The position numbers were made by a program, and so were the translations under genes. Shown here piece after piece: positions 49,402 through 58,366 of a DNA stretch of 64,000 nucleotides (position 1 is its first letter; each line of letters opens with the position of its first letter). This DNA is from an uncultured Hyphomicrobiales bacterium (GTDB taxonomy: Bacteria; Pseudomonadota; Alphaproteobacteria; Rhizobiales; Beijerinckiaceae): assembly GCA_903861645.1 (NCBI GenBank), contig CAIOVE010000019.1, positions 62,001 to 126,000 of the forward strand. Direction: 5' to 3'. The notes below the pieces were generated by a model, which worked only from the letters and a program-made list of their open reading frames with translations, ran no database searches and had not been told where the DNA came from.

Positions 49402-50475
49402 ATGGCCAGGTTTGCTCCGGGCGCGAATGTATTGTCGCGTCGCCGTTCCATCGCATGGCTCGCGGGCGCGGGGGCGGGTTTGCTGCACGCGCCACGCGTC
49501 GCCTTCGCCGCCGATCGAGTCAACATCGCGATCTCCAACTCAACGGCGGATTTCGCCATCCTGATCGCGATGAAGCGCGGCTATTTCGCCGAGGAAGGCA
49601 TAGAGGCCAACCCGACGGTTTTCGACTCGGGCGGCAAGATGATGGCGCCGCTGGGCGCCGGGGACATCGATGTCGCCACGGGCTCCGCCAACGCCACGCT
49701 CTACAACGCGGTGGCGCGCGGCATCGGCATCAAGGTTGTTTGCGGCAATGGCAACGCGGCGCCTGGCTACGGCCATCAGATCCTGATCGTGCGCAAGCAG
49801 CTTGTCGACAGCGGGCGCTACAAGACCATGGCCGACCTGAAGGGCATGAAGATCGCCCTGCCGGGCCAGGGCACCGGTTCGACATCGACGCTGAACGAGG
49901 GATTGAAGAAGGCCGGTCTCGGCTACAAGGATATAGAGCCGGTCTATCTCGCGTATCCCAACCACGTGACCGCGCTTGCCAATGGCGCCATCGACGCGGC
50001 GTTTACGACCGAGCCGGCGGCGACCTACGCCGTGCGGCAGGGCTTCGCGACGCGCATCGCCAGCAGCGACACGTTCTATCCCTACTCGGACGCAACCCAC
50101 ATCGTGTTTTCCTCTGTTTTCGCGGACAAGAAGCCCGATGTCGGTCGTCGTTTCATGCGCGCCTTCATGAAGGCCATGCGGTTTTACGATGGCGCCTTGG
50201 CCGATGGCGGCCTGAAAGGCCCCAACGCGGAAGGGGTCATCGACGTGCTCACGGAGTTCACCAGCCTCAAGGATCGTTCGATCTACAAGGTGATGAACAC
50301 GCAGGGCTCCAATCCCGACGCCAAGCTGAACTTCGACAGCCTTCGCACCGATTTCGCCTTCTTCAAATCGCAGGGCTGGATCGAGGGCGACATTACCGAC
50401 CCGATGAAAACGGTCGATACATCCTTCGCCGACAAGGCGCGGGCCGAGTTGGGGGCTTACAAGCGCGCGCTCTGA
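49402..50475 (+). CDS. Orphan ABC binding protein, NitT/TauT (THI5-like) family
   Basis: A 357-residue periplasmic receptor with a Tat-like signal (SRRRSIAWL; cleavage after VAFA near residue 36). The mature sequence DRVNIAISNSTADFAILIAMKRGYFAEEGI and the DVATGSANATLYNAV loop fit the SsuA/THI5-like fold. No permease or ATPase is adjacent. It follows the TctC gene by 55 bp and ends 6 bp from the convergent ubiB. Confidence 0.88.
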   Translation: MARFAPGANVLSRRRSIAWLAGAGAGLLHAPRVAFAADRVNIAISNSTADFAILIAMKRGYFAEEGIEANPTVFDSGGKMMAPLGAGDIDVATGSANATLYNAVARGIGIKVVCGNGNAAPGYGHQILIVRKQLVDSGRYKTMADLKGMKIALPGQGTGSTSTLNEGLKKAGLGYKDIEPVYLAYPNHVTALANGAIDAAFTTEPAATYAVRQGFATRIASSDTFYPYSDATHIVFSSVFADKKPDVGRRFMRAFMKAMRFYDGALADGGLKGPNAEGVIDVLTEFTSLKDRSIYKVMNTQGSNPDAKLNFDSLRTDFAFFKSQGWIEGDITDPMKTVDTSFADKARAELGAYKRAL

Positions 50476-50481
50476 TGCGCG

Positions 50482-52050
50482 TCAGCGCCAGACGAGCAAG
50501 CCAACCAGCGCGGCGGCGATGATCCAAAGCGCCGCGTTGCCCCAGCGCGCGCGGCGCGCCTCGGCGCGACCGATGTTTTCCACCGAGGCGGGCGCGAGTT
50601 CAAAGCCATGCGTCGCGGCGTGTTCAAGCTTGCGCGCGATGGAATCCACGCGGCCCAGAAAATCAGGCAATCCGCCAACCGCGCGACCGAGCAGACCAAA
50701 GCCGCGGCCCGCGTCGGCGAGCTTGCCGAGCGGCCCCAGATGCTCCTCGATCCAGCTTCGCACGACGGGATCGGAAGTCGCCCAGATGTCGAGACGTGGA
50801 TCGAAGCCGCGCGCCACGCCCTCGACCACCACCATGGTCTTTTGCAACAGAACAAGTTCTGTGCGCGTGCGCATGTCGAACAGCGCGGTGATCTCGAACA
50901 GCAGCGTCAGCAGCTTGGCCATCGAAATCTGATCGGCCGTGCGCGAATGGATCGGCTCGCCGATGGCGCGAATGGCCTGCGCGAAATCCTCGACGCGATG
51001 GGTGTCGGGCACGTAACCGGCCTCGAAATGCACTTCCGCCACGCGCCGATAATCGCGCGTGATGAAGCCATAGAGAATCTCGGCGAGAAAGCGACGCTCC
51101 TTGAGGCCCAGACGACCCATGATGCCGAAGTCGACGGCGACAAGCCTTCCTTGCGGGTCGACGAACAGATTGCCCTGATGCATGTCGGCGTGAAACAGCC
51201 CATCGCGCATGGCGTGACGCAGGAAGGACTGGATCACGATGCGCCCGAGGCGCGGCAGATCGACGCCGGCCTTTTCGAGGCCCGCCGTGTCCGACAGGGG
51301 AATGCCATCGATCCATTCGAGGGTCAGCACCTCGCGCCCGGTGCGGTTCCAGTCGATGACGGGAACGCGGAATTCGGAGTCCTCGGCGCAATTCTCGGCG
51401 AATTCAGACGCGGCGGCCGCCTCAAGCCGGAAATCCATTTCCATGCGCACGGTGCGCGCGAGCGTGTCGACCACCTCGATGACGCGCAGACGACGCGCCT
51501 CGGCGAAATGCCGCTCGGCGAAGCGCGCCGCGAAATACATGTCGGACAGATCACGGGCGAAACGGCGCTCGACGCCCGGACGCATGATCTTGACCGCGAC
51601 ATCGCGGATTTGGCCGTCGTCGCGAACGCGGGCGCGATGCACCTGAGCGATGGACGCCGCGGCGACGGGCTCGCCGAACTCGACAAAGACCTCGTCGAGT
51701 TTCTGGTCGAAGGCCGCCTCGATGATGCGCACCGCCTCCGCCCGCGGGAAGGGCGGCATGCGGTCCTGCAATTTCTCCAGATCGCGCGAGGCGGTGGCGC
51801 CAACGACGTCGGGACGCGTGGCGAGGAACTGACCGAGCTTGACGTAAGACGGACCCAACCGCGCGAAGGCCGCGACAAGTCGACTGGAGCCATCACGCGC
51901 CTCGCGACGGGCCACCAGCCGCGCCATGGCCAGCAAGGGCCGCGCGGCGGGGGGCGCCAGCGTCGGGTCGACGTTGGCGAACACGCCCTCTCGCGCCAGC
52001 ACGTAGCCGGCGCGCGCGAGGCGCAAGAGATGGAAAATCGAGCCGAGCAC
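50482..52050 (-). CDS. ubiB: Ubiquinone biosynthesis kinase-like protein UbiB
   Basis: A 522-residue member of the ABC1/ADCK/UbiB atypical kinase family, needed for ubiquinone synthesis. The KxGQ motif is KLGQFLATRPD (residues 71-81). VAVKIMRPGVE supplies the kinase lysine, HADMHQGNLFV the catalytic loop and VDFGIMGRL the DFG-like element. The C-terminus carries a membrane segment (AALWIIAAALVGLLVW). It lies 9 bp downstream of ubiE. Confidence 0.95.
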   Translation of the reverse strand: MLGSIFHLLRLARAGYVLAREGVFANVDPTLAPPAARPLLAMARLVARREARDGSSRLVAAFARLGPSYVKLGQFLATRPDVVGATASRDLEKLQDRMPPFPRAEAVRIIEAAFDQKLDEVFVEFGEPVAAASIAQVHRARVRDDGQIRDVAVKIMRPGVERRFARDLSDMYFAARFAERHFAEARRLRVIEVVDTLARTVRMEMDFRLEAAAASEFAENCAEDSEFRVPVIDWNRTGREVLTLEWIDGIPLSDTAGLEKAGVDLPRLGRIVIQSFLRHAMRDGLFHADMHQGNLFVDPQGRLVAVDFGIMGRLGLKERRFLAEILYGFITRDYRRVAEVHFEAGYVPDTHRVEDFAQAIRAIGEPIHSRTADQISMAKLLTLLFEITALFDMRTRTELVLLQKTMVVVEGVARGFDPRLDIWATSDPVVRSWIEEHLGPLGKLADAGRGFGLLGRAVGGLPDFLGRVDSIARKLEHAATHGFELAPASVENIGRAEARRARWGNAALWIIAAALVGLLVWR

Positions 52051-52059
52051 CCGCGCGTC

Positions 52060-52848
52060 CTACAGTTTCCAGCCCGAATGGATGGCGACGACGCCACCCG
52101 TCAAACGCGTGAACGAGGCCCGCTGGAAGCCGGCGTCGGCGATCATGTCGCGAAACTCCTCGGCGGGCGGGAACTTGCGGATGGATTCGACGAGGTAGCG
52201 GTAGGGCGCGCCATCGCCCGTCACGACCTTGCCGATCGCCGGAATGGCCGTGAACGAATAGGCGTCATAAACCTTGTCGAGAACCGGCGTGTCGACGGGC
52301 GAGAACTCAAGGCACAGAAAGCGGCCGCCCCGCTTGAGCACGCGATAGGCCTCGCGCAACGCCACGGGAATGCGCGGCACGTTGCGAATGCCGAAGGCGA
52401 TCGTGTAGGCGTCGAAGGTCTTGTCGGGAAAAGGCAGGGATTCCGCGTTGGCCTCGACGAAATCGAGCCCGTCCAGCCCCAGCTTTTCCGCCCGGTCGCG
52501 ACCGACGGCGAGCATGTCGCCGTTGATGTCGAGCACGGTCACGTGGGTCGATGGTCCACCCGCCCGGGCGATGCGAAAGGCGACGTCGCCCGTGCCTCCG
52601 GCGACATCGAGGTGGTTGAAGGGGCGCCCCGGCGTTGGCTTGACCATGCCCACCAGCACGTCCTTCCAGACCCGGTGCAGGCCGACAGACATGAAATCGT
52701 TCATCACGTCATACCGCGACGCGACCTTGTGGAACACGTCGTCGACCCGCGCCTGTTTCTCCCCGAGGGGCACGGACGCAAAGCCGAAATGCGTATCGCC
52801 CTGATCTTCCGGGGCGGCGCCAGGGCCGCCCGAACCGTCAATCGTCAT
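52060..52848 (-). CDS. ubiE: Ubiquinone/menaquinone C-methyltransferase UbiE
   Basis: A 262-residue SAM-dependent methyltransferase of quinone synthesis. The entry [21 protein letters not shown], motif [10 protein letters not shown] (residues 80-88), and [10 protein letters not shown] plus [14 protein letters not shown] are family signatures. The ATG at 52848 has GGAGG 5-6 nt upstream; a longer frame reaches 52875 without support. Forms a pair with ubiB. Confidence 0.95.
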   Translation of the reverse strand: MTIDGSGGPGAAPEDQGDTHFGFASVPLGEKQARVDDVFHKVASRYDVMNDFMSVGLHRVWKDVLVGMVKPTPGRPFNHLDVAGGTGDVAFRIARAGGPSTHVTVLDINGDMLAVGRDRAEKLGLDGLDFVEANAESLPFPDKTFDAYTIAFGIRNVPRIPVALREAYRVLKRGGRFLCLEFSPVDTPVLDKVYDAYSFTAIPAIGKVVTGDGAPYRYLVESIRKFPPAEEFRDMIADAGFQRASFTRLTGGVVAIHSGWKL

Positions 52849-52988
52849 ACTCGCCTCCGGACGCGGCCGGACCATATCCCGCCCATCGCCGGAAGGCCAT
52901 GCGCGCGATTGTCCTATTTCGGCGATTGGCCATGGCGCGGCCCGCGCGGGCGCGCTAGCCTGATCAAAACAAACCCGGAGGAACCGCC

Positions 52989-53885
52989 ATGATCGATCGC
53001 AGGCGCTTGCTGCAATCCGCCGCCCTCGGGCTTTCCCTCGCCGCCATTGGCCGACCCGCGATAGCCGACAACACGGGCCGCGTCGCGTCGGGCGACACGA
53101 GCATTTTCTTCCGGCGTTTCGGCAACCCCGGCAAGACGCCTCTGCTGGTCATGCACGGCGCGAATTATTTCGATTCCTTCGACTGGATCGGCGTCTGCCA
53201 GAAACTCGCCGGCGACCGGGAAGTCGTCGCCTTCGACCACCGCGGCTTTGGCGAATCGGGCTGGAGCCCTTCAAAGGACTATTCCATCGACGCGAAAATG
53301 GCCGACATGAGGGCGCTCATCGCGGCGCTCGGCTGGAAAAGGCCCGATATCATGGGTCATTCCGCGTCCGGCCGCATCGCGACGTCCTTCGCGGCCACCT
53401 ACCCCGACGCGCTTGAAAAACTGGTGATCGTCGATTCCGGCTTCGCGCGCGAGGAAGCCCCGGCCGGCGCGAAAACCACTGGCAATACGCCGCTGGTCTT
53501 TGCCTCCGTCGAGGCGGCGATGGAGCGTTTCGCCAAGCTGGCGCAGGTGCCGCGCGTCGGGCGGGACCGCGCCCGCGCCGAACAGGCCTTGCAGAAGGTC
53601 GAGGCGGGCTATCAGCTCAAGCGCGATCCAGATTTCCAGAACGCCACGCCCGTGGGCGGTACGGCCGGCAAGCGGGAAATCGACGTCTGGGACGCGCTGG
53701 CCAGGATCACCGTCCCGATATTGATCGTGCGCGGGCTAAAATCAGACCGCTACCCGCCCGAGGTCGTCGCGCGCGTGCAAAAGGAATTTCCGAAAATCGC
53801 CTGGGCGACGGCGGATTCCTATCACGACATCCCCTTCTACGCGCCGGACGAACTGGTGGCCGCGGTGTCGAAATTCATCGCCTGA
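52989..53885 (+). CDS. Exported alpha/beta hydrolase, Tat-type signal
   Basis: A 298-residue alpha/beta hydrolase. The N-terminus [20 protein letters not shown] looks like a Tat signal, with cleavage after AIA near residue 26. The nucleophile is Ser125 in GHSASG; the acid is probably the Asp of RGLKSDRYP; the His is in SYHDIPFY. The oxyanion region is [10 protein letters not shown]. Lipase, esterase or haloperoxidase-like activity is possible; no substrate is indicated. The gene stands alone. Confidence 0.86.
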   Translation: MIDRRRLLQSAALGLSLAAIGRPAIADNTGRVASGDTSIFFRRFGNPGKTPLLVMHGANYFDSFDWIGVCQKLAGDREVVAFDHRGFGESGWSPSKDYSIDAKMADMRALIAALGWKRPDIMGHSASGRIATSFAATYPDALEKLVIVDSGFAREEAPAGAKTTGNTPLVFASVEAAMERFAKLAQVPRVGRDRARAEQALQKVEAGYQLKRDPDFQNATPVGGTAGKREIDVWDALARITVPILIVRGLKSDRYPPEVVARVQKEFPKIAWATADSYHDIPFYAPDELVAAVSKFIA

Positions 53886-53900
53886 AACCGCCTCGCCGGC

Positions 53901-54569
53901 TCACAGGTGGCTGCGGCCCTCGTGGACGCCCGTGAAGCGCTCGCCGATATAGTCCCAATCGACAAGGCTCCAGTAGGCGCGCAACCACGCGGCGCGCCCG
54001 CCAAACGGCGCGCTCGCGTGATCCCAGAGATCGCAGATGATCAGGCCCGGCGAGGGCTCCGGCTGGGACAGCACGCTGCCGTTGTCGGGCAAGGTCAGGA
54101 TTTTCAGCGTGAAGCCGCTTTTGGGCAGGATGGACAAAAACGCCCAGCCTTGGCCCTCGTGCGCGAGCGCCGCCGCCTCGAAGCGCGCCTTGAACGCCTC
54201 GAACGACCCGAATGTCGCGTCGATGGCGGCGGCCAGCGGGCCAGCCGGGCGACGCTCGGCGGGCGGCGACAGTATTTTCCAGAAGAATTGATGGTCGGCG
54301 TGGCCGCCGCCCTGTTCGCGAACATCGGCGCGAATGTCGTCCGGCAAATCCTTCAAACCACGCAGCAGGGTCTCGATGGTCTTGCCGAGAAATTCTGGCC
54401 GGCGCGTCAGCGTCGCGTTGACCGCGTCGACATAGGCCTTGTGAACAACGAGGTGATGATGGCGCAGCGTCGCCTCGTCGATGACGGGCGCGAGGTCGCC
54501 GTAACCAAAGCGCAAGGGCGGCAGATCATAGGGGCCAACGGCATGGGTCGGTTGCGGCATGGCTGACAT
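53901..54569 (-). CDS. Divergent Fe/Mn superoxide dismutase
   Basis: A 222-residue protein of the Fe/Mn superoxide dismutase family. All four metal ligands align: His38 (HHHLVVHKAYV), His93 (GGHADHQFFW), Asp180 and His184 (CDLWDHAS). Tyr46 is kept. The canonical WEHAYY segment is WDHASA, so the interface glutamate is Asp183 and the following tyrosines are lost; the position of His30 in E. coli SodA is Val42. It may still dismutate superoxide, or be a changed paralogue; the sodB symbol is therefore withheld. Convergent with the hydrolase. Confidence 0.85.
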   Translation of the reverse strand: MSAMPQPTHAVGPYDLPPLRFGYGDLAPVIDEATLRHHHLVVHKAYVDAVNATLTRRPEFLGKTIETLLRGLKDLPDDIRADVREQGGGHADHQFFWKILSPPAERRPAGPLAAAIDATFGSFEAFKARFEAAALAHEGQGWAFLSILPKSGFTLKILTLPDNGSVLSQPEPSPGLIICDLWDHASAPFGGRAAWLRAYWSLVDWDYIGERFTGVHEGRSHL

Positions 54570-54657
54570 CGGATTCCCTCGTTTCCGTCGGGAGGATGAA
54601 CGCGCCCGCGCCCCGTTGCAAGGCGCGCCGCGCGCGCCCCGTCTTAATCAGACGATG

Positions 54658-54686
54658 TTGACAGCGCCCCGCGCGAACCCGACAAA
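54658..54686 (+). promoter_or_regulatory. Candidate promoter of the phosphotriesterase-like gene
   Basis: Perfect -35 TTGACA (54658-54663), 17-bp spacer, weak -10 GACAAA (54681-54686), 31 bp before the start at 54717. The call rests on the -35 and position. Confidence 0.35.
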
Positions 54687-54716
54687 GCCGGCAACACGCG
54701 ATCACGGGAGAACGCC

Positions 54717-55628
54717 ATGGCGGGCACGATCAGAACTGTTTTGGGCAATATCGCGCCTCCCGCCGGGCTAACGCTCATTCACGAACATCTGCAGATCGAC
54801 CTTTCGCACAACAAGGGGCCACAGACGGTTCTTGGCCCCGAGGACATCGACGACATCATTCATGATCTCGCGGCGGCGCGGCGCGATCACGGGTTGAGCC
54901 TGATCACCGACCTCAGCGTGCCCGGCTCGGGCCGAGACCTTCAGGCGTTGCGACGCATCTCCGGCGAATCCGGTGTCGGCGTGGTCGCCGCCGCCGGTTT
55001 CTACTGGGATCCGGTGCATCCCGACGCCATCAATGGCTCGGTCGACCAGTTGCGCAAGACAATGACGCGCGACATCGAGACGGGCGAGGCGGGCGTGCGT
55101 TGCGGCGTCATCAAGATCGGCACGGACAAGGGCGACACGTCGGAGCCGACGGCGCGCATCTTCAAGGCGGCGGCCCTCGCCTCGAACGACACGGGCGCGG
55201 CGATCATCACGCACACGTCGACGCCCGATCAGGCGCAATGGCAGATCGACCAGCTTGAGCGCGCGGGCGCGAACCTGTCACGCGTGCTGATCAGCCATCT
55301 GCACAACTTCGGCGCCGTGGAGCCCATCTTGCCGCACGCGCGCCGTGGCGTGCGCTTCGGTTTCGATCAGATCGGCTTCGCCAAGGGGCCAACCCATGAC
55401 GACTACGCCGATCTCGTGGTGAAGACGCGCGACGCGGGGTTGCTCGACCAGTTGCTCATTTCAACGGACGTCGCGCGGCGCGCGCGTCTGTCGCGCCACG
55501 GCGGCACGAGCTATTCGACGCTGTTCACGCATTTTCTGCCGGCCTTGCGCGCTCGGGGGATCAGCGAAAGCGCCATCGTCCGGCTCACGCACGACAATCC
55601 ACTCGCGCTGCTCACGTTGGCGGGCTGA
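54717..55628 (+). CDS. Phosphotriesterase-family metal hydrolase (lactonase-like)
   Basis: A 303-residue TIM-barrel hydrolase. Binuclear metal ligands are visible: His22/His24 (IHEHL), Lys133 (GVIKIGTD), His166 (THTS), His194 (SHLHN) and Asp251 (STD). Many relatives are lactonases rather than phosphotriesterases. It is shorter than the roughly 320-330 residues usual for the family. The start has GGGAG 8 nt upstream. It is 12 bp upstream of the acyl-CoA dehydrogenase gene and surely cotranscribed with it. Confidence 0.88.
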   Translation: MAGTIRTVLGNIAPPAGLTLIHEHLQIDLSHNKGPQTVLGPEDIDDIIHDLAAARRDHGLSLITDLSVPGSGRDLQALRRISGESGVGVVAAAGFYWDPVHPDAINGSVDQLRKTMTRDIETGEAGVRCGVIKIGTDKGDTSEPTARIFKAAALASNDTGAAIITHTSTPDQAQWQIDQLERAGANLSRVLISHLHNFGAVEPILPHARRGVRFGFDQIGFAKGPTHDDYADLVVKTRDAGLLDQLLISTDVARRARLSRHGGTSYSTLFTHFLPALRARGISESAIVRLTHDNPLALLTLAG

Positions 55629-55640
55629 GGGCGTCGATCC

Positions 55641-56798
55641 ATGGCGTATGAACTCAACCATCCCGACATTCGCGACGCGGTGGCGCGGCTCTGCGCGGAT
55701 TTTCCCGGCGACTACTGGCGCAAGCTCGATCGGGAACAGGCCTATCCCGCGGAATTCGTCGCCGCCTTGACGCAATCGGGCTATCTCGGCGCCCTGATCC
55801 CCGAGGAATTCGGCGGCTCCGGGCTCGGCATATCCGCCGCCGCCGCCATCCTCGAGGAAGTGCATCGTTCGGGCGGCAACGCCGCCGCCTGTCACGCGCA
55901 GATGTACACGATGGGCACGGTGCTCAGGCATGGCTCTGCCGAGCAAAAGGAAAAGTACCTGCCCTCGATCGCTTCGGGCGCCCTGCGCCTGCAAGCCTTC
56001 GGCGTGACGGAGCCAACAAGTGGCACGGACACCAGCGCGTTGAAGACCACCGCGCGGCGCGACGGCGACGACTTTGTCATCAATGGCCAGAAAATCTGGA
56101 CGTCGCGAGCGGCGCATTCCGATCTCATGCTGCTCTTGGCGCGCACGACGCCGCGGGAACAGGTCGCCAAGCGAACCGACGGCCTGTCGGTTCTCCTGAT
56201 CGACATGCGCGACGCCGACCCCGCGGCGCTGACCATCCGGCCCATCAGGGCGATGATCAATCACGCGACGACGGAAGTTTTCTTCGACAATCTGCGAACG
56301 CCCGCCGCCAGCCTCGTCGGCGCGGAGGGCAAGGGCTTCCGCTACATTCTGTCGGGCATGAACGCCGAGCGCATCCTGATCGCGGCCGAATGCATCGGCG
56401 ACGCCAAATGGTTCATCGAGAAGGCCACGCGCTACGCGCGCGAGCGCGTCGTGTTTGGCCGACCCATCGGCCAGAACCAAGGCGTGCAGTTTCCCATCGC
56501 GAACGCCTACGCGCGCATGCGCGCGGCTGAACTCATGTTACGAGAGGCCACCCGCCTTTACGAACTCGGGCAAAACCCGGGCGAGGAGGCCAACCTCGCC
56601 AAGATGCTCGCGGCGGAAGCCTCCTGGGCCGCCGCCGAGGCCTGCCTGCAAACCCATGGCGGGTTCGGCTTCGCCGAGGAATACGACATCGAGCGCAAGT
56701 TCAGGGAAACGCGGCTTTATCAGGTCGCGCCGATTTCAACGAACCTGATCCTGTCGTTCATCGCCGAACACGTGCTGGGCATGCCCCGCTCCTATTGA
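55641..56798 (+). CDS. Acyl-CoA dehydrogenase with isovaleryl-type catalytic base
   Basis: A 385-residue flavoprotein. N-terminal helices, LQAFGVTEPTSGTD (FAD-binding, residues 117-130), WTSRAAHSDLMLLLA and the C-terminal THGGFGFAEEYDIERKFRET are family blocks. The usual catalytic Glu of YEGT is missing (APIS, 363-366). Glu243 in GMNAERILIAA occupies the isovaleryl/long-chain enzyme base position instead. Desaturates an unknown acyl-CoA; the C-terminus ends VAEHVLG-like AEHVLGMPRSY. Confidence 0.9.
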   Translation: MAYELNHPDIRDAVARLCADFPGDYWRKLDREQAYPAEFVAALTQSGYLGALIPEEFGGSGLGISAAAAILEEVHRSGGNAAACHAQMYTMGTVLRHGSAEQKEKYLPSIASGALRLQAFGVTEPTSGTDTSALKTTARRDGDDFVINGQKIWTSRAAHSDLMLLLARTTPREQVAKRTDGLSVLLIDMRDADPAALTIRPIRAMINHATTEVFFDNLRTPAASLVGAEGKGFRYILSGMNAERILIAAECIGDAKWFIEKATRYARERVVFGRPIGQNQGVQFPIANAYARMRAAELMLREATRLYELGQNPGEEANLAKMLAAEASWAAAEACLQTHGGFGFAEEYDIERKFRETRLYQVAPISTNLILSFIAEHVLGMPRSY

Positions 56799-56810
56799 AC
56801 GGAACCGCCG

Positions 56811-56945
56811 ATGGGATTGTCTTCGAGTGAATCGCGTGTCGCGCGGCGCGCCAATGCGCTTGGATTGGACGCCAGACCGCCCGCGCGCGCCTTCGCGAGC
56901 GAACTCTCGGGCGCGACGCATGACGGCATGGAGAAGGCCACATGA
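56811..56945 (+). CDS. Possible 44-residue small ORF coupled to the FAD oxidoreductase
   Basis: The 143-bp gap before the FAD oxidoreductase contains an ATG ORF encoding MGLSSSESRVARRANALGLD and 24 more residues, ending in TGA that overlaps the next ATG (ATGA). GGAA lies 6 nt upstream. It is Ala/Arg-rich and resembles nothing I know, so it may be chance in GC-rich DNA. The coupling-type overlap is the only positive sign. Confidence 0.25.
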   Translation: MGLSSSESRVARRANALGLDARPPARAFASELSGATHDGMEKAT

Positions 56946-58354
56946 ACCATCGCGGCGCGACGATTGACGAATCCGCCCGGAAAATTCCCGTCGTCCATGA
57001 AGCCGACGTTGTTGTCGTCGGCGCGGGGCCCGGCGGTTTCGCCGCCGCGTTGCAAGCCGCGCGCATGGGCGCGCGCGTCGTGCTGGTCGAAGAGTTCGAC
57101 ATGCCCGGCGGCGTACACACGTCGGGATTGCAGGGCGCGGCGGGCCCCGGCGTTGGCGGCATCCACACCGAACTGATGGAGCGCTTCGCGGCGGGCGGTC
57201 ACATTTACACCGTCACGGAATCGAGCCTGCCCGGCTGGGCCGGCAATCCGCTCTCGCACTACGAGCGATACCTGAAGCCCGACGCGACTTTCACGCGGCA
57301 GAGCTTCAATCCCGATGGCGCGGGAAACGTCATGTCGCGCATGTTGCACGAGGCGGGCGTCGTCGCGCTTTACGGAACGGCCTTCGTCGACGCCGTGGTC
57401 GAGCCCGGCGTCGGCAACGATTCCATCAAGGCGATCATCGTCGAAGGCGCCTCCGGACGGCAGGCGATCGCCGGCAAGATATTCATCGAAGGCTCCGGCA
57501 CGGGACAACTCGCCGCCGCGGCGGGCGTTCCCTATGTGCCCGGCGGCGGCGGACAACCCGCCGGCGCCGCATGGGATGGCGTCAAACGGCCCATTCCCGG
57601 CGGTCTGCTCTGGATGATGAGCGGCGTCGATTTCGCCGCGCTCCGTCGCCATCAAAAAACGACGGGCGACGCCACGCTGTCGAAAACGATCGCGGAAGCC
57701 GTGGCGGCGCGCGACATACCCGCTCATCTCTATCGTCCACGCATGAACGGCCGGAACGTCTACGGCGATCTCTACATCGGGCATCCTACCATCGACATGA
57801 GTCCCATGCTGGCGGACGGCACGTTCATCCTCTGGCAGAACGCACCCTATGAGTGGGCGCTGCGGATGGACGAAAGCGCCGACGACGAAGCCCGCGCGCG
57901 GCGCGAATTGCGCGCCCTGATCGAGGCGGAAGCCAGTTTCCTGCGCAAATATGTTCCGGGATTCGAGACGTCAACGCTCGCCAATGTCGGGCGTTACGTC
58001 GGCGTGCGCGATGGCCGACACCCGCTTGGCGAACATGTCTTTTGTCTGGACGACGTATTGGCCAGGCGCCGCTTCGCGGACGCGGTGACGCGACCGATGA
58101 CGAAGAGCTTTTTCTGGGACGAGAACAGGAAACACGAATTCGAAGTTCCGTTTCGCTGCTTCCTGCCGCGCAAGATCAACAACCTCATCCTCACCGGCGC
58201 GTCGCTGTCGTTCACCTACGAGACCATCTTCATGGTCATGCGGAACTTCCCGTGGTGCACGCAAACGGGCGAGATCGCTGGCTTCGCCGCGGCGACCTGT
58301 TTGCGCAAGGGCATTACGCCCAAGGAGCTGGAATGGCGCGAGCCCTATTTCTAG
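56942..58354 (+). CDS. FAD-dependent oxidoreductase (FAD_oxidored family)
   Basis: A 470-residue flavoprotein. The dinucleotide motif VVVGAGPGGFAAALQAARMG is at residues 24-43, followed by LVEEFDMPGGVHTSGLQG. A second FAD contact is FIEGSGTGQLAAAAGVPY; the C-terminal ILTGASLSFTYE closes the fold. Similar proteins oxidise diverse substrates, often in sugar- or aromatic-acid loci. It follows the acyl-CoA dehydrogenase on the same strand and converges with the Gfo/Idh gene 12 bp away. Confidence 0.87.
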   Translation: MNHRGATIDESARKIPVVHEADVVVVGAGPGGFAAALQAARMGARVVLVEEFDMPGGVHTSGLQGAAGPGVGGIHTELMERFAAGGHIYTVTESSLPGWAGNPLSHYERYLKPDATFTRQSFNPDGAGNVMSRMLHEAGVVALYGTAFVDAVVEPGVGNDSIKAIIVEGASGRQAIAGKIFIEGSGTGQLAAAAGVPYVPGGGGQPAGAAWDGVKRPIPGGLLWMMSGVDFAALRRHQKTTGDATLSKTIAEAVAARDIPAHLYRPRMNGRNVYGDLYIGHPTIDMSPMLADGTFILWQNAPYEWALRMDESADDEARARRELRALIEAEASFLRKYVPGFETSTLANVGRYVGVRDGRHPLGEHVFCLDDVLARRRFADAVTRPMTKSFFWDENRKHEFEVPFRCFLPRKINNLILTGASLSFTYETIFMVMRNFPWCTQTGEIAGFAAATCLRKGITPKELEWREPYF

Positions 58355-58366
58355 GCGAGCGCGACC

